From the NCBI GenBank assembly GCA_903813345.2, contig CAIIXF020000007.1, positions 3,847,730 to 3,911,729 of the forward strand: a stretch of DNA of 64,000 bases, in the 5' to 3' direction. Below are positions 12,301 to 20,100 of the stretch, piece by piece. Source of the DNA: Owenia fusiformis (taxonomy: Eukaryota > Annelida > Polychaeta > Sabellida > Oweniidae). The notes under the pieces were generated by a model that saw only the letters and a list, made by a program, of their open reading frames with translations, made no database searches and was not told where the DNA came from. Made by a program: the position numbers and the translations under genes. Numbering within the stretch: position 1 is the stretch's first letter; each line of letters starts with the position of its first letter.

Positions 12301-15300
12301 TAAAATATAGAGATTATTCAATCTCCTGTGCTGAATTGTAGATGCATTAATGTACGCGTAGGCCTACATGCATGTTTTATATATCTAACATTTGTCTAGT
12401 AAGAAAATAATATGTTAAATAAAAAATAATCTATATATTTAATAAACATACTAATGTAATATCCGCTTCTGTTTTGTTTTTTACCATTTGATAATATTAT
12501 TGATTCTCTTGCAAATTCTTGCAATAATCATACATGTTATTTAATTTTCAGATTTTACTGGTGTAAGTTTAACCATATTGTTGCTGTTAATATTTTTCAG
12601 GCAGATGACATTTGTACTTCATACATAATATTCTATGTAGTTTAACAAGGATTTGTAGGTTACTAGTTCCCACCATGTTGTAGGCTTATCGATATGTGTC
12701 TTAATATTTTCAGGCTGTCTCGGCTTTGTATAAGAAACCTAGTACCTCGTACCCATGTGTGTGGGACATGGTACACTCTTTGAAGGGTTCAATTTTTAAA
12801 ATATAGAGATTATTCAATCTCCTGTGCTGAATTGTAGATGCATTAATGTACGCGTAGGCCTACATGCATGTTTTATATATCTAACATTTGTCTAGTAAGA
12901 AAATAAGGCCAGAGAAGAAAAATTGTTTATCTTTGCTATTGTATCCCTTGTCAAAATTGCGCTGTTGAAATGTTCGTTCATGATAGAAGCAATCTACACT
13001 AAAATTGTTTTTTTAATTGCTGGGTAATTCCAGGAAGTCATATAAAAGGTGTCACTATATTTCACAACTTTGTCTTTATGGGTGTACTGCTGTCCCCATC
13101 ATTCCATTTGGAACCAAATAGAGACTTATCATCCACAGTTAAGCAAACAATTACACTTACATATTCAAAACTTTGACTAGATGAATTTCACAGTTCAAAT
13201 ACTATGAGTGTATTTAATATAATACATCTAAGTTAGCGTTAACTAAGATTGAGGTACGGTTTTTTTTATACAAAGCTTGTTGTCTCCCATATTTATGTAG
13301 ATGTGACCTTCAATACGGCGTTTCTAAAGCTGTGTCAGTATTCAGGAAAATCCCATTTTTTAAGGTAAATGTATTGATGTGCATTGTCAATATACATTTT
13401 CAGGTCAACTTCCACATTCATGTATGTTGCCTCCAACACAGTTATTTATTTATTTTATTTATTTATTTGCCAAACACTTTTTTAACAGTGGCACAGTGGA
13501 AGAATTCCAGTGCAGCAGTTCATACAACAAAGAAACAATTGTCAAATAAGAAACCTTGGTCTTTACCCCAAATACTAAAAACAACATCTCCTAGTTCATA
13601 TAAAGGAACATATGAAACATTCAAAAAATATTAAATACATCAGGTGAACAAGAGGTTTTGATTCTCTTGAGTATCTCTGTTTCTAAAGCTGTGTCAGTAT
13701 ACAGGAAAATCCCCACTTTGGTGTAAATGTATGTCTTGATGTGCATTGTCAATGTACATTTTCAGGTTGACTCGCACATTTATGTAGATGTTGCCTCCAA
13801 TAAGGTGTCCATGTTCTGGCAGATTCCACAGTATGTGATGATCACAGCCGGAGAAATCCTCTTCTCAGTGACGGGACTTTCATTTGCATATTCCCAGGTA
13901 AGCTATTTAATTTACCTCTTGACGCGCAGAGAGGGAAAACTTAGATTTAAAAATTATGTTTTATGTGGCTTATGGGTCTTTGTTTACTGATAAATGTACT
14001 ATGGGTATTTGTTGTATAAAATGGCAAAAAGTGGCAAGTATGGGAAACTGTCAGTGACTGTTCCTAGTTACTATTTACAATGTTTATTTGTGTTGCTTAG
14101 GTAGGACCTACATGTTTATTGTTCCTTGGTTACCAGTAATATTTGTATGTAGCCATTCCTTAATTACCAATTACATTGGTTGTTGCTGTTTCCTATTGAC
14201 CACTTATATATCGTCTTTATTTTTCCTACTTCTCATTTCCATTTATATTGTCTCTTTGTGTTCCTTAGTCACTAACAATTCGATTATTGTCTGTGTATTT
14301 CCAAGTAATCTAACTGTAACGTAAGCTATGTTCTTGGCTATGGATTGTCGGAGTTTTACTGTTGACATGATACATCTTAGCCACTGTAAGAGACATATAG
14401 GAATCCATCATTATCTTTGAAATTATTGTCAACTTGTCCAATTGTATCACTCGATTCCAGAAAAATATTTTTAGCAAATAGGAAAATAGGTTTGTTAGAC
14501 GTTAAATGTATTCTCTTTCGAATTATAAACATCAACTCCTCTATTTTACATTCAGCATGCAAGATAAATTTACGCCTTCTCATATCCTGGATTGTTGAAC
14601 TGAGAGCTCGTTCTACAATTACAGGCACGCTAGTAGAATATTTCACCCTTTTCCGTGCAGATTCTTGGACTCTTTGCTCAAATGTATACTCTTTCTTAAA
14701 TAGCATTTTTATTTTATAAATTGTATCACTAGTATATATTCAAATCCTTGACATTTTCTTACCACACAATTTGGTTGCATTTGCCAATACTGTATAAGGG
14801 TATATATGTATTAATAACAGTTCATTTTGGCACAATACATTGAAATATCATATACTGTACTTCTACTTAATTTGGTGCTATTTATTTTGGCGGATTTTTT
14901 ACAATTTTAAAATGTATATACCATTTACAATTGAAATGTGGAATATTGAATTGGTGGCGACCTAATTTGGAGGACTTTGGCTGATCCGTTAAATTAAATC
15001 AGCCGCTAAATTAAGTAGAAGTACAGTACATATAATATGTTGTTGCCAAATTCATAAGATGATACATGTACTGTGAAGTTATGTAACTAACCGCAATTCA
15101 CAAATATGATTTGATATCAAAACTTTAGGATTTTAGTATATCTGTACAAAACTTCCTAAAGGCATATTGATAACTCTAGAAATCTGTTAAGCTGGTATAC
15201 CAGCAGTTCGGAGCACAAATAAAGTCAGATTATGTAATAACTGGATATCCCACACATTAGGATGGTTACATTGTGCAATATTGTTAACACATGTTTAGCC

Positions 15301-18300
15301 ACTCTGTATCACTTTCTTGTCAGGGATCAGTTTCAAATGTTGACAGTTATGAAAAAATGAAATTATTTTGTTGTTTTTTACCTCTCTTGTTTCTTGTTGA
15401 TTTGTTGTCTAGCGAATTTTACATTAGGCTGCATTTTTGTACATGCTTTTTTATGACCATGAGCGAGATTTTAATTCTAGAAATTAGATAGATTGTGGTT
15501 ATATGTGTGAAATACTGCTGTGTAAAACCAAAAAAATATCACCATATCTGACGCAAATTCACTGGCACCCAGTTAGTTGACAGATGATCACTATTTTTTG
15601 TGACAACATATTATCAAATGTAATAATTTTGATTTAATTTCCTGCGATGAAATTGTCTCATTGGTCTCATTTTAAAGTTGAATTAGCAAGGAATAAAGTA
15701 AACAGGCATGTAGTCGATACTCTAAATTATATATAAGAAGTCTAAAAATCAACTAGTCATCAAGATTTTCGTGAGAAAATCTGTAAAAAGTGTGAACAAA
15801 GAGAATTTTGGAGAAAATGATCATTTTTGTTATGTCTAAAATATATTTGTTATTCTTACAGGAAATGCTTCTTTTTTGTTATGTCTATCACTTATTTTAA
15901 GACAAAATTATTAAAAAATAATATCATGATATTACTATTATAAAGTTCACAAAGTTCGGTTTCTTAAAGAACCCCGTCAATGGAATCTGGGATCAAATCA
16001 TAGATCACCAAATGATTCACTGTGTAGACCTTATAGCATTAATCATAGGCTAAGCTTGTATTTTCGGGAATGCAAATAGTGGCTACCGCCTAGCGGGTTG
16101 ATTGGAATTTGATGGCAAACTCATTTAGATATGAATAGTACCTGCCGTTAGTTGCCACCTCTCGGCCCAAACCCAGTAGCTGAGGTAAATAAGGATTTAA
16201 TCTGGTTATTAAAGCAGCAATTAACACAGACTATCGAGGTGTTCGGAATTGTAAATAGCGGAAGTACACCTTCACCTGGCGCATGCGCATAGACGCAAAA
16301 CACATTTTAAGTTTGTTTGATCATGTGACAATGGCATAAAAAGTCACGCGATCACTGTTAGTCAACAAACGGGTTGTTCGATATAGCAACTTCAAACTGA
16401 CGGATTAATTTATGCAAAGCAATTGGTTAATCCGGTAGCCGGTAGTCGCTATTTACATTCGCGAATACAAGCTTAATCATAGCTATCCGTGAGGTTTGAA
16501 TTTGATGATTTCATAATTTTATTGCGTTTTGTAGACAACTGAGACTTTCATAATCTATTAGAATATCACTCATATCAATAACAAATAATATTAACCTCAA
16601 TCAGAAAATTTGCCTCAATCACTTTGCCTCAGTTGCCTCATTGCAGTTACAGGCTTATCTATTTAATTATAAAATGTTTTTCCTAACTGGTTTACCCGAC
16701 AAATATTTCATTTAACCTTGTCAAACTTTATTATCTGAATTATTGTTTGTATTATACGTATAAAGTAAATTATTATAAAAAACATTTCATTTCAATTCCT
16801 CTCATATGTTTCATGAAGAGTGTTATAGACCAATCAAATCACAGACAGTTGACAATGACTCTAAAGGCTCTAAAGCCCAGTTTACACTGACAGATCTTTT
16901 CCTCTAGAGACTGGTAATGACCGAAAGTCTCTTTTCATGATAGCCCAATGAGTTCTCCTGAGACCTTTGGAGTCCGATGGAGTCCTGTCGAGATCGATCG
17001 AGACAGGTGGAGTCCTGTCAAGTCCAATGAAATCCCCTCTGACCGTGTGACATCATGTATGAAGGCCTCACTTACCATAGAAGTATCACGTCACCAGGTT
17101 TTAACAAAAAAAGATAGATGAAGACCTGTGAAAGAATGAAACTGCTCATTCCACTAAAAGACTGGCGGTCTTTTTGAAGCGGTCTCAATCGGACTTCACC
17201 TGACTCAACAGGATCCCATCAGATTTTTAAAAAGGCCAATCAAGACTGGCAAAAGTACCGTGAAGTCCGACCTAAAGTTACTCTCAAGACTGGCAAAAGA
17301 ATACCGGTCTATTCTCCCATTGGAAATATACAGGGGATCAAAAAAGAACTGGTCAGTGTAAACAATGCTTTAGAGGTGTTGTCAAAATTGTCTCCATTCA
17401 GGATAAAATCAAAGATTGATGAAAGTCATCAATTTATGAGAAATGAAAATCTTAGAAGACAATTGAATTCGCAAAGCATAACTGACAATGTTTTCAAGAA
17501 ACTAACTCTAGAGAAATTCTAGTACAGAAAAACTCGTTAAGAATGTTTGATTGTAACAGTCATAGGTAATGGAATTTATAAATCATAACATGGAACAAGT
17601 GCAACATTCTTTAATGTCCTTGGCAATTTTGCAAAAAACAACAACTGTAGGAATCTGCCTGTTTTATACTGTTAATGAAACACATATTATCATATTACAA
17701 TGTTATATAATGTTTTTTTGTCTATTGTATGTTGCAGGCACCTGCTAGCATGAAGTCTGTCTTAATGTCAAACTGGTTGTTGACAACAGCCTTTGGTAAT
17801 CTTATTGTACTCGTCATTGCGGAGGCACAGTTCTTCGAATCTCAGGTCAGTTTTCACTGTAACCGTACTTACAATCCTAGGGTACTAGTATCCTAGAGAA
17901 GCTACCTAGAAAATCCCAGGGTATCCTAGAGAAGCTGCCAAGAGTCTAGGGTATCCTAGAGAATCCGAGTGTATTCTAGAGAATCCCAGGGTATGAGAAA
18001 TAACAATGTTATGAAATCAAATAATAAGAAGCTGCTTGGTCACATAATAAAAGCAAAAGGCACATGTTAGGCGTATCTGAGCACGTTGTTTGTTTAAATA
18101 TAATTAACCTGAGATGGTTTTATTCATCAAAGTTATAAAATTGAGTGATAAATATTTTATTATATCATGAATATATGAGGCCTTGGTTTATTGTCTTTTG
18201 ATGACAAAATTGAGTGAGAAAATCATAATGGTCGGTCCAGGGTTTACCTTGCTCCATTACAACTTTTGTGGGTTTTTTGTTCTGATTCCATTTTACCTAA

Positions 18301-19299
18301 AAAATAGATACGTAATTGTTGTTGTAGTTATCTATATTTATATGAATCATAAAATGATCACTGGGGAATTTTGAACGTGGATGATCTTTGGAAAGGAAAA
18401 TTTGGCTTTTGTGTCATGAATGAATTAGTACTCAACCTATTCAGAGTTTTTTGTACATTTAGAAACAACAGTTACTTCGATTGTTTGATCTGTATGTGGG
18501 ATGTTTGAATGTGGTTTGGGTTCCTTATGACTGGTTATACTTTGCTCATCAATGCTCCTTTTCTATCTGAATCTTTCCTTACACTTATACTTACACTTAT
18601 TACACTTGTACTTTGACATTTACATTAAGGCTCAATATATAAAGTAAAATAAAACTGAAAAGAGTGAATCGAGTAGGAATAAATTCAACAGGGATGCAGT
18701 CAATTCAATACCCTAAATTATAGAGAAATACAAAAATAGAATTATCTTATGACTATGAAATACTCTGAATGTATTTCACATGCATCTTGTTTTTCAAATA
18801 CATAATGGAGAAATCAGGAGGGCATAGATTTGATTCAAGATATACCTAAGTTTTCTCTGCCTTTTCCTATTCTGCTCTATTTCTTTCTATTTGAATTAAT
18901 AAACTAGCAGATTTTTTGGCATTTCTATACAATTCAAAGCATTAGCTATATGCATTATTACTTTATTCATTACTGAATTCATTCTATTCCACCCTATTTC
19001 AGATTTTAAAACACTGCCATGATGTTACTTGTCTCAATTTAAATTTTCATATTTTATGTTTCCAGACTGCAGAGTTTTTCATGTTCGCCACATTGATGTT
19101 AGTTGTCACGGTGATATTTGCCGTCATGACCTGTTTCTACACATACGTCACACCACCAGTAACTGAAGTACAGCAGCTAGATGACCTTAGTAGCCCAGAT
19201 AAATCTGACACATCTGATAAAGAAGGAGAATCATTGACTAGTAACTTTGATGCACAAAAAAGGAACATTCCTAAATATACCGATGAATCTCCACAATGA
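307..19299 (+). CDS. SLC15A-family proton-coupled oligopeptide transporter (PEPT1/PEPT2-like), C-terminal part
   Basis: Spliced gene, coding exons 307-389, 727-807, 943-1080, 1797-1829 or 1876-1908, 3409-3497, 3879-3960, 4232-4342, 4702-4851, 5992-6038, 6255-6383, 7467-7596, 13766-13897, 17738-17845 and 19066-19299. All borders are GT-AG and all phases join, giving about 515 residues that align from memory with roughly residue 215 to the end of human PEPT1/2. The family imports di- and tripeptides with protons across the plasma membrane (12 TM helices). Visible landmarks: VFWALFDQMGSRWTLQ (TM7, with the conserved Arg), IPLFESAIYPLL (TM8), a variable extracellular domain of about 200 residues (exons 7-11), QIPQYVMITAGEILFSVTG (TM10, with the conserved Glu), APASMKSVL, and a last TM before an acidic tail. 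The TM8 Asp of PEPT1 appears as Glu here. The N-terminal TMs must lie upstream of the window. PEPT1 versus PEPT2 orthology cannot be decided. Confidence 0.93.
421..655 (-). repeat. Relic pearl-like core unit in SLC15A intron 1
   Basis: About 1.5 units of the same 145-bp core that forms the array at 61.4-62.2 kb, in reverse orientation. Shared parts include the segment around ATAGAGGATATCAAGT, the GGCGGCCAT box and the TTGTCATAGCCATTTC box. Confidence 0.75.
727..807 (+). CDS. SLC15A exon 2
   Basis: Acceptor TTCCAG, donor GTAAGT. It encodes 27 codons, phase 0 at both ends, including KEHWLDYADDRYD, which matches the family 'xxHWLDWAxxKYD' cytoplasmic loop before TM7. Confidence 0.9.
943..1080 (+). 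CDS. SLC15A exon 3 (TM7 region)
   Basis: Acceptor CCTAG, donor GTAAG, 46 codons, phase 0-0. It holds LLLFIPLPVFWALFDQMGSR followed by WTLQAQKMNGKVW, the most conserved stretch of the family. The Arg of GSRWTLQ corresponds to the functionally important Arg of PEPT1 TM7. Confidence 0.95.
1439..1735 (+). repeat. Diverged copy of the AGATGCGAGTAG-type MITE
   Basis: It shares AGTAGGTAGTTACCAGTTTC near the start, GGCTCTATGGGGAATCT in the middle and ATCAAGATTATTTCTACTC at the end with the 41380-41803 element. It lies in SLC15A intron 3, just upstream of the duplicated micro-exons. Confidence 0.7.
1797..1829 (+). CDS. SLC15A exon 4a, alternative 33-nt micro-exon
   Basis: Flanked by TACAG and GTGAGT. 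It encodes GDWHFKPDQVH in phase 0 and corresponds to the family 'xxxPDQMQ' segment between TM7 and TM8. It duplicates exon 4b at 1876-1908 (8 of 11 residues identical). The intron between the two is only 46 nt, so including both in one transcript is unlikely, although it would keep the frame. Confidence 0.8.
1876..1908 (+). CDS. SLC15A exon 4b, alternative 33-nt micro-exon
   Basis: Acceptor CACAG with a pyrimidine-rich tract, donor GTAAGT (closer to consensus than the 4a donor). It encodes GDWHVKPDQIS in phase 0, a tandem duplicate of exon 4a. Either copy joins exon 3 to exon 5 in frame, so the two probably act as mutually exclusive variants that alter the loop just before TM8. Confidence 0.82.
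1925..2090. repeat. Small foldback after SLC15A exon 4b
   Basis: CCATGGTCACATTTGCTCTG near 1956 pairs imperfectly with AAGCAAATGTGACCACGG near 2057. A related motif (GTCACATTTGCTCCGATTGT, then AATGAGTAT) occurs at 52575-52630 in intron 1 of the TIR gene, so this is probably a dispersed repeat. Confidence 0.5.
2258..2690 (+). pseudogene. Internally deleted Tc1/mariner-type transposon relic
   Basis: It starts with a typical 5' end, CAGGGTGTCCCCAAAGTATG. At 2441-2563 a frame reads YPGNSPDLDVAKNMGAIVKD and onwards to a stop, which resembles the catalytic C-terminal part of Tc1-like transposases ('NSPDLNxxENxxAIxKDR'). Most of the transposase is missing and later frames carry stops. Confidence 0.7.
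3122..3247. repeat. Long hairpin 1 in SLC15A intron 4
   Basis: An arm at about 3148-3172 (TGCTACTGAGATTGTCCCC) pairs with GGGGACAATCTCAGTAGTAA at about 3208-3232, and the pairing extends imperfectly outward. It is directly followed by a second, unrelated hairpin. Confidence 0.75.
3255..3388. repeat. Long hairpin 2 in SLC15A intron 4
   Basis: GAATGATTTGAAGTGCAATA near 3258 pairs with the reverse complement ending CACTTCAAATCATTC near 3386. The stem is about 35 bp with few mismatches and includes ACAGAATATATCCT. It ends about 20 nt before the exon 5 acceptor. Confidence 0.78.
3409..3497 (+). CDS. SLC15A exon 5 (TM8)
   Basis: Acceptor ATTAG, donor GTAAAA, 29 codons plus two bases (AG). It reads VLNPVMILLFIPLFESAIYP, then LLDKCKIPN, matching the PEPT TM8 'VLNPLLVLIFIPLFDxxIY'. 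The family Asp after LF is Glu here. Confidence 0.93.
3879..3960 (+). CDS. SLC15A exon 6 (TM9)
   Basis: Acceptor TTCTAG, donor GTAAGT. One base completes the Arg codon, then PLQRMVVGMLFASASFYLAG and FLQITID follow, matching 'LKKMAVGMxLAxxAFxxAAxxQxxI' at TM9. Ends in phase 0. Confidence 0.92.
4232..4342 (+). CDS. SLC15A exon 7 (start of extracellular domain)
   Basis: Acceptor CTCCAG, donor GTATGA, 37 codons, phase 0-0. It begins EAIAAPLDVNQADVRFLNAA and has one Cys (AECPLNV), consistent with the start of the PEPT extracellular domain, which is poorly conserved between species. Confidence 0.85.
4702..4851 (+). CDS. SLC15A exon 8 (extracellular domain)
   Basis: Acceptor TTTCAG, donor GTAAGT, 50 codons, phase 0-0. 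It encodes an Ig-like beta-rich stretch ending RRAYTVLFYADGAKY and has one N-glycosylation sequon (NLT). Confidence 0.85.
4985..5660 (-). repeat. Pearl-like tandem core array in SLC15A intron 8
   Basis: Four to five degenerate units, each with an 'ACTCAAATACCAGTNNACAG' box, a 'TTTGGTTCAAATTTTAT' box and an 'AAAATGGCCGCC' box. A worn microsatellite (GCCGTCCGTTCATCC) precedes them, indicating reverse orientation. Short reading frames here on both strands are products of the repeat, not genes. Confidence 0.72.
5992..6038 (+). CDS. SLC15A exon 9 (extracellular domain)
   Basis: Acceptor TTTCAG, donor GTAAG, 15 codons plus AG. It encodes a basic stretch YKSSSTKPRKNKCSF. Support is the exact phase fit between exons 8 and 10 rather than family similarity. 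Confidence 0.75.
6255..6383 (+). CDS. SLC15A exon 10 (extracellular domain)
   Basis: Acceptor TTTCAG, donor GTAAG. The first base completes a Ser codon, then 42 codons start LINVLDSDAYSLVLQEKNGE, with two leftover bases. It fits the second beta domain of the PEPT extracellular region. Confidence 0.83.
6431..6554 (+). repeat. Dispersed repeat family A, copy
   Basis: It carries the family order: TGCAAAATAGAGTGGA, a central segment, ATAGAAATGCAAGAAAA, then AGTTCATTCAAATTT. The family's central box is AGGAATAAAGTAAACAGGCA. Confidence 0.7.
7130..7252 (-). repeat. Dispersed repeat family A, copy
   Basis: Reverse-oriented copy. It contains TACATGCCTGTTTACTTTAT and TTCCTTGCTGATTCCACTTT, the reverse complement of the family centre. 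Confidence 0.75.
7467..7596 (+). CDS. SLC15A exon 11 (extracellular domain)
   Basis: Acceptor TTTAG, donor GTGAGT, one base plus 43 codons, ending in phase 0. It includes CSEGGAYTILLIRGDANATS, matching the family 'xxxGxxYTxxI' pattern, and two sequons (NSS, NAT). It is followed by a 6.2-kb intron rich in tandem repeats. Confidence 0.87.
7682..11206 (+). repeat. 49-bp minisatellite, about 70 units, in SLC15A intron 11
   Basis: Each unit contains GGTTATACAATTTGCC, a variable seven-base part, CACRTGTCCATAATGTG and YTTTCATGTTA. The main variants differ at CCAACATCACATG, CCAACATGACATG, CCTGCACCACATG, CCTGGACCACGTG and TTTGCACCACGTG. Units with CACGTG cluster at about 7740-7870 and 8380-8770. The edges are more diverged than the centre, as expected for unequal crossing-over. 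No reading frame spans it. Confidence 0.98.
11417..11892 (+). repeat. Triplicated segment of about 145 bp with repeated splice-acceptor-like sites
   Basis: Copies start near 11417, 11567 and 11711, with a partial fourth at 11845. Each has TTGGTAAAxTxCCCC, then TTATTTGTTTTTGATATGTT and T(C/T)AGGTCTTGG or its relic, then TTTTGTAGTTCACA. The first copy has an acceptor-like site and a short open stretch, but its phase does not fit exons 11 and 12. Confidence 0.85.
11916..12907 (+). repeat. Tandem duplication of a 496-bp unit that looks identical
   Basis: 11916-12411 and 12412-12907 read the same by eye from ATGTTAAATAAAAAATAATC to AAGAAAATAA. The copy join falls at an ATGTT/ATGTT match. It is either a very recent duplication or an assembly artefact. 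Confidence 0.93.
13287..13480 (+). pseudogene. Decayed copies of the 5' part of SLC15A exon 12
   Basis: Near 13405, TTTTCAG is followed by GTCAACTTCCACATTCATGT and then GTTGCCTCCAA, a copy of exon 12 with a 2-nt loss that breaks the frame. Near 13290, CATATTTATGTAGATGTGAC is a second, worse copy lacking an acceptor. The linker TTTCTAAAGCTGTGTCAGTA is repeated at about 13321 and 13680, which shows tandem duplication of exon plus upstream intron. Confidence 0.78.
13766..13897 (+). CDS. SLC15A exon 12 (TM10)
   Basis: Acceptor TTTTCAG, donor GTAAGC, 44 codons, phase 0-0. It contains WQIPQYVMITAGEILFSVTG and LSFAYSQ, near identical to the PEPT signature. The Glu in AGE aligns with the functionally required TM10 Glu of PEPT1. 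Two decayed copies of its 5' half lie upstream. Confidence 0.96.
14377..14706 (-). CDS. Intronless Atg8-family protein, GABARAPL2/GATE-16-like, ending at a glycine
   Basis: 109 codons, starting at the only upstream Met (an in-frame stop lies 12 codons before it) and ending at a TAA. Family blocks in order: FKKEYTFEQRVQESARKR (residues 3-20), VPVIVER (27-33), RRRKFIL (43-49), IIRKRIHL (61-68), KPIFLFAKN (72-80), DGFLYVSYSG (100-109). This matches GABARAPL2 best ('DGFLYVAYSG') from memory. Atg8 proteins are conjugated to phosphatidylethanolamine through a C-terminal Gly and act in autophagy and Golgi transport. Here the chain stops at the Gly of YSG, about seven residues before the usual processed Gly. 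It sits antisense in SLC15A intron 12 and has no introns, so it is probably an old retrocopy. The intact frame despite strong divergence suggests selection, but this is inference. Confidence 0.83.
   Translation of the reverse strand: MLFKKEYTFEQRVQESARKRVKYSTSVPVIVERALSSTIQDMRRRKFILHAECKIEELMFIIRKRIHLTSNKPIFLFAKNIFLESSDTIGQVDNNFKDNDGFLYVSYSG
15664..15755 (+). repeat. Dispersed repeat family A, copy
   Basis: Contains AGCAAGGAATAAAGTAAACA, GGCATGTAGTCGATACTCTA and AATTATATA, the central and right parts of the family. Confidence 0.72.
16042..16481. mobile_element. Non-autonomous inverted-repeat transposon (hAT-like MITE), about 424 bp
   Basis: The left end TAAGCTTGTATTTTCGGGAA (16051) is inverted at the right end, which finishes CGCGAATACAAGCTTA (16474). 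The match continues inward (GCAAATAGTGGCTACCG against CGGTAGTCGCTATTTACATT). ATCATAG flanks both sides (16042-16048 and 16475-16481), consistent with a 7-9 bp target duplication. No coding capacity. It is GC-richer than its surroundings. Confidence 0.78.
16868..17375. mobile_element. Probable MITE, about 508 bp, CTCTAAAGC ends
   Basis: CTCTAAAGCCCAGTTTACAC at the left is inverted as GTGTAAACAATGCTTTAGAG at the right. The interior has repeated 'GAGTCCTGTCGAGA'-type and 'AGACTGGCAAAAG' motifs. No clear target duplication was found, so superfamily is unassigned. Confidence 0.65.
17738..17845 (+). CDS. SLC15A exon 13 (TM11)
   Basis: Acceptor TTGCAG, donor GTCAGT, 36 codons, phase 0-0. It starts APASMKSVLMSNWLLTTAFG and continues NLIVLVIAEAQFFESQ, matching 'APSNMKSVLQAxWLLTVAxGNxIVL'. 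Confidence 0.95.
17878..17998 (+). repeat. Short degenerate tandem repeat after SLC15A exon 13
   Basis: Variants of TCCTAGAGAATCCCAGGGTA and TCCTAGAGAAGCTGCC repeated about five times, starting about 30 nt after the exon 13 donor. Confidence 0.8.
18640..18745 (+). repeat. Dispersed repeat family A, copy
   Basis: Diverged copy containing AGTAGGAATAAATTCAACAG and GGATGCAGTCAATTCAATAC followed by CTAAATTATAGAGAAAT. Confidence 0.62.
18868..19002 (-). repeat. Dispersed repeat family A, copy, just upstream of SLC15A exon 14
   Basis: Reverse-oriented copy containing TTCTATACAATTCAAAGCAT, ATTACTTTATTCATTACTGA and ATTCTATTCCACCCTATTTC. It ends about 60 nt before the exon 14 acceptor. Confidence 0.65.
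19066..19299 (+). CDS. SLC15A exon 14 (TM12 and C-terminal tail, stop)
   Basis: Acceptor TTCCAG, 77 codons and a TGA stop. TM12 is EFFMFATLMLVVTVIFAVMT, then FYTYVTPP, as in the family. The tail of about 50 residues is Ser/Asp/Glu-rich and cytoplasmic by topology. Confidence 0.93.
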   Translation, partial: TAEFFMFATLMLVVTVIFAVMTCFYTYVTPPVTEVQQLDDLSSPDKSDTSDKEGESLTSNFDAQKRNIPKYTDESPQ

Positions 19300-19368
19300 T
19301 AGCTATTATAGAAAAAATACATATAGCACTATATCTAGGATACAATATGAAATAGTAATAAGTGAAAA

Positions 19369-19374
19369 AATAAA
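19369..19374 (+). terminator. Candidate SLC15A polyadenylation signal
   Basis: AATAAA, 70 nt after the stop codon. A second AATAAA at 19724-19729 lies inside a MITE and could give a longer 3' UTR. Which is used cannot be told from sequence. Confidence 0.45.
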
Positions 19375-19670
19375 AAATGGTATTTAGAATAAGAAATAAT
19401 TTTAGTATAGATATAAACACTTTTAGGCATGAATCATAGCTTTGAAATTGCTATGAATTAAAATAGTGATAGTTGTCACTAAACAATGCAATAGCTATAA
19501 ATTACGACAGAGACAGCTGTAAATAAGGGTGTAATAGTTATGAATTACTGCATTAATATTTTTGACTCATAATGAAATATTTTTGATTAACCATGGAGAA
19601 AGCTGAAAGATGGCTATAATGGATAGTATTTCTCATTTTATCAATCACCATGTTGTTACAAGTTACTAAA

Positions 19671-19839
19671 TACAGTAAAACCTGTCATATCTGAACACCA
19701 CTGGGACCGTCCAAAAGTTTTTGAATAAACATTTCTTGGTTTTCATTTCATATGTGAGTCAATTGTGATACTACAAAAACTGTTCACCTGAAGTGATATT
19801 CAGATAAGAGCCATGTTTGGATATACAGGTTTTATTGTA
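19671..19839. mobile_element. Pogo-like MITE with TACAGTAAAACCTG ends
   Basis: Left TACAGTAAAACCTGTCATAT, right ACAGGTTTTATTGTA, bounded by TA. The interior (GACCGTCCAAAAGTTTTTGA) resembles the 44210 and 49942 copies ('ACTGGTCC...'). Non-coding. Confidence 0.75.
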
Positions 19840-19873
19840 CTTGAATAGCTCTAAATCTACAAAAGTAGCCATA

Positions 19874-20100
19874 TACAGTAAAACCTGCCTATATTGAACA
19901 TTGTTTTGCCAAGAATAAATGTTCAGTGTTGGTGGTAGGTGTTCACTATAGAGAGGGGGACTTATACAGAAGTCAGGAGAGTGTGTGTGGAGGAAGGGTG
20001 TCCACAAATAGGGACATGTGTTCACTAAGGTAGGGACAGGTGTTCCTAGGTGAGTGGTGTTCACTAGAGAGAGGTGTTCATTAAGACAGGTTTTACTGTA
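19874..20100. mobile_element. Pogo-like MITE, older 227-bp copy
   Basis: TACAGTAAAACCTGCCTATA at the left and AAGACAGGTTTTACTGTA at the right, with TA borders. Same layout of 'GTTCACTAGAGAGAGGTGT' modules as the young 182-bp copies, with one extra module. A 97-aa minus-strand frame here is read out of the MITE and is not a gene. Confidence 0.82.

Noticed and set aside
11916-12907. Pair of LTRs
   Set aside because: The two 496-bp copies are directly adjacent with nothing between them and lack TG...CA ends, so they are a tandem duplication.
13332-13634. 100-aa frame as a gene
   Set aside because: It runs across a decayed exon 12 copy, a TTTA simple repeat and intron sequence.
14417-14719. 100-aa plus-strand frame
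   Set aside because: Antisense reading of the Atg8-like gene; the conserved blocks are on the minus strand.
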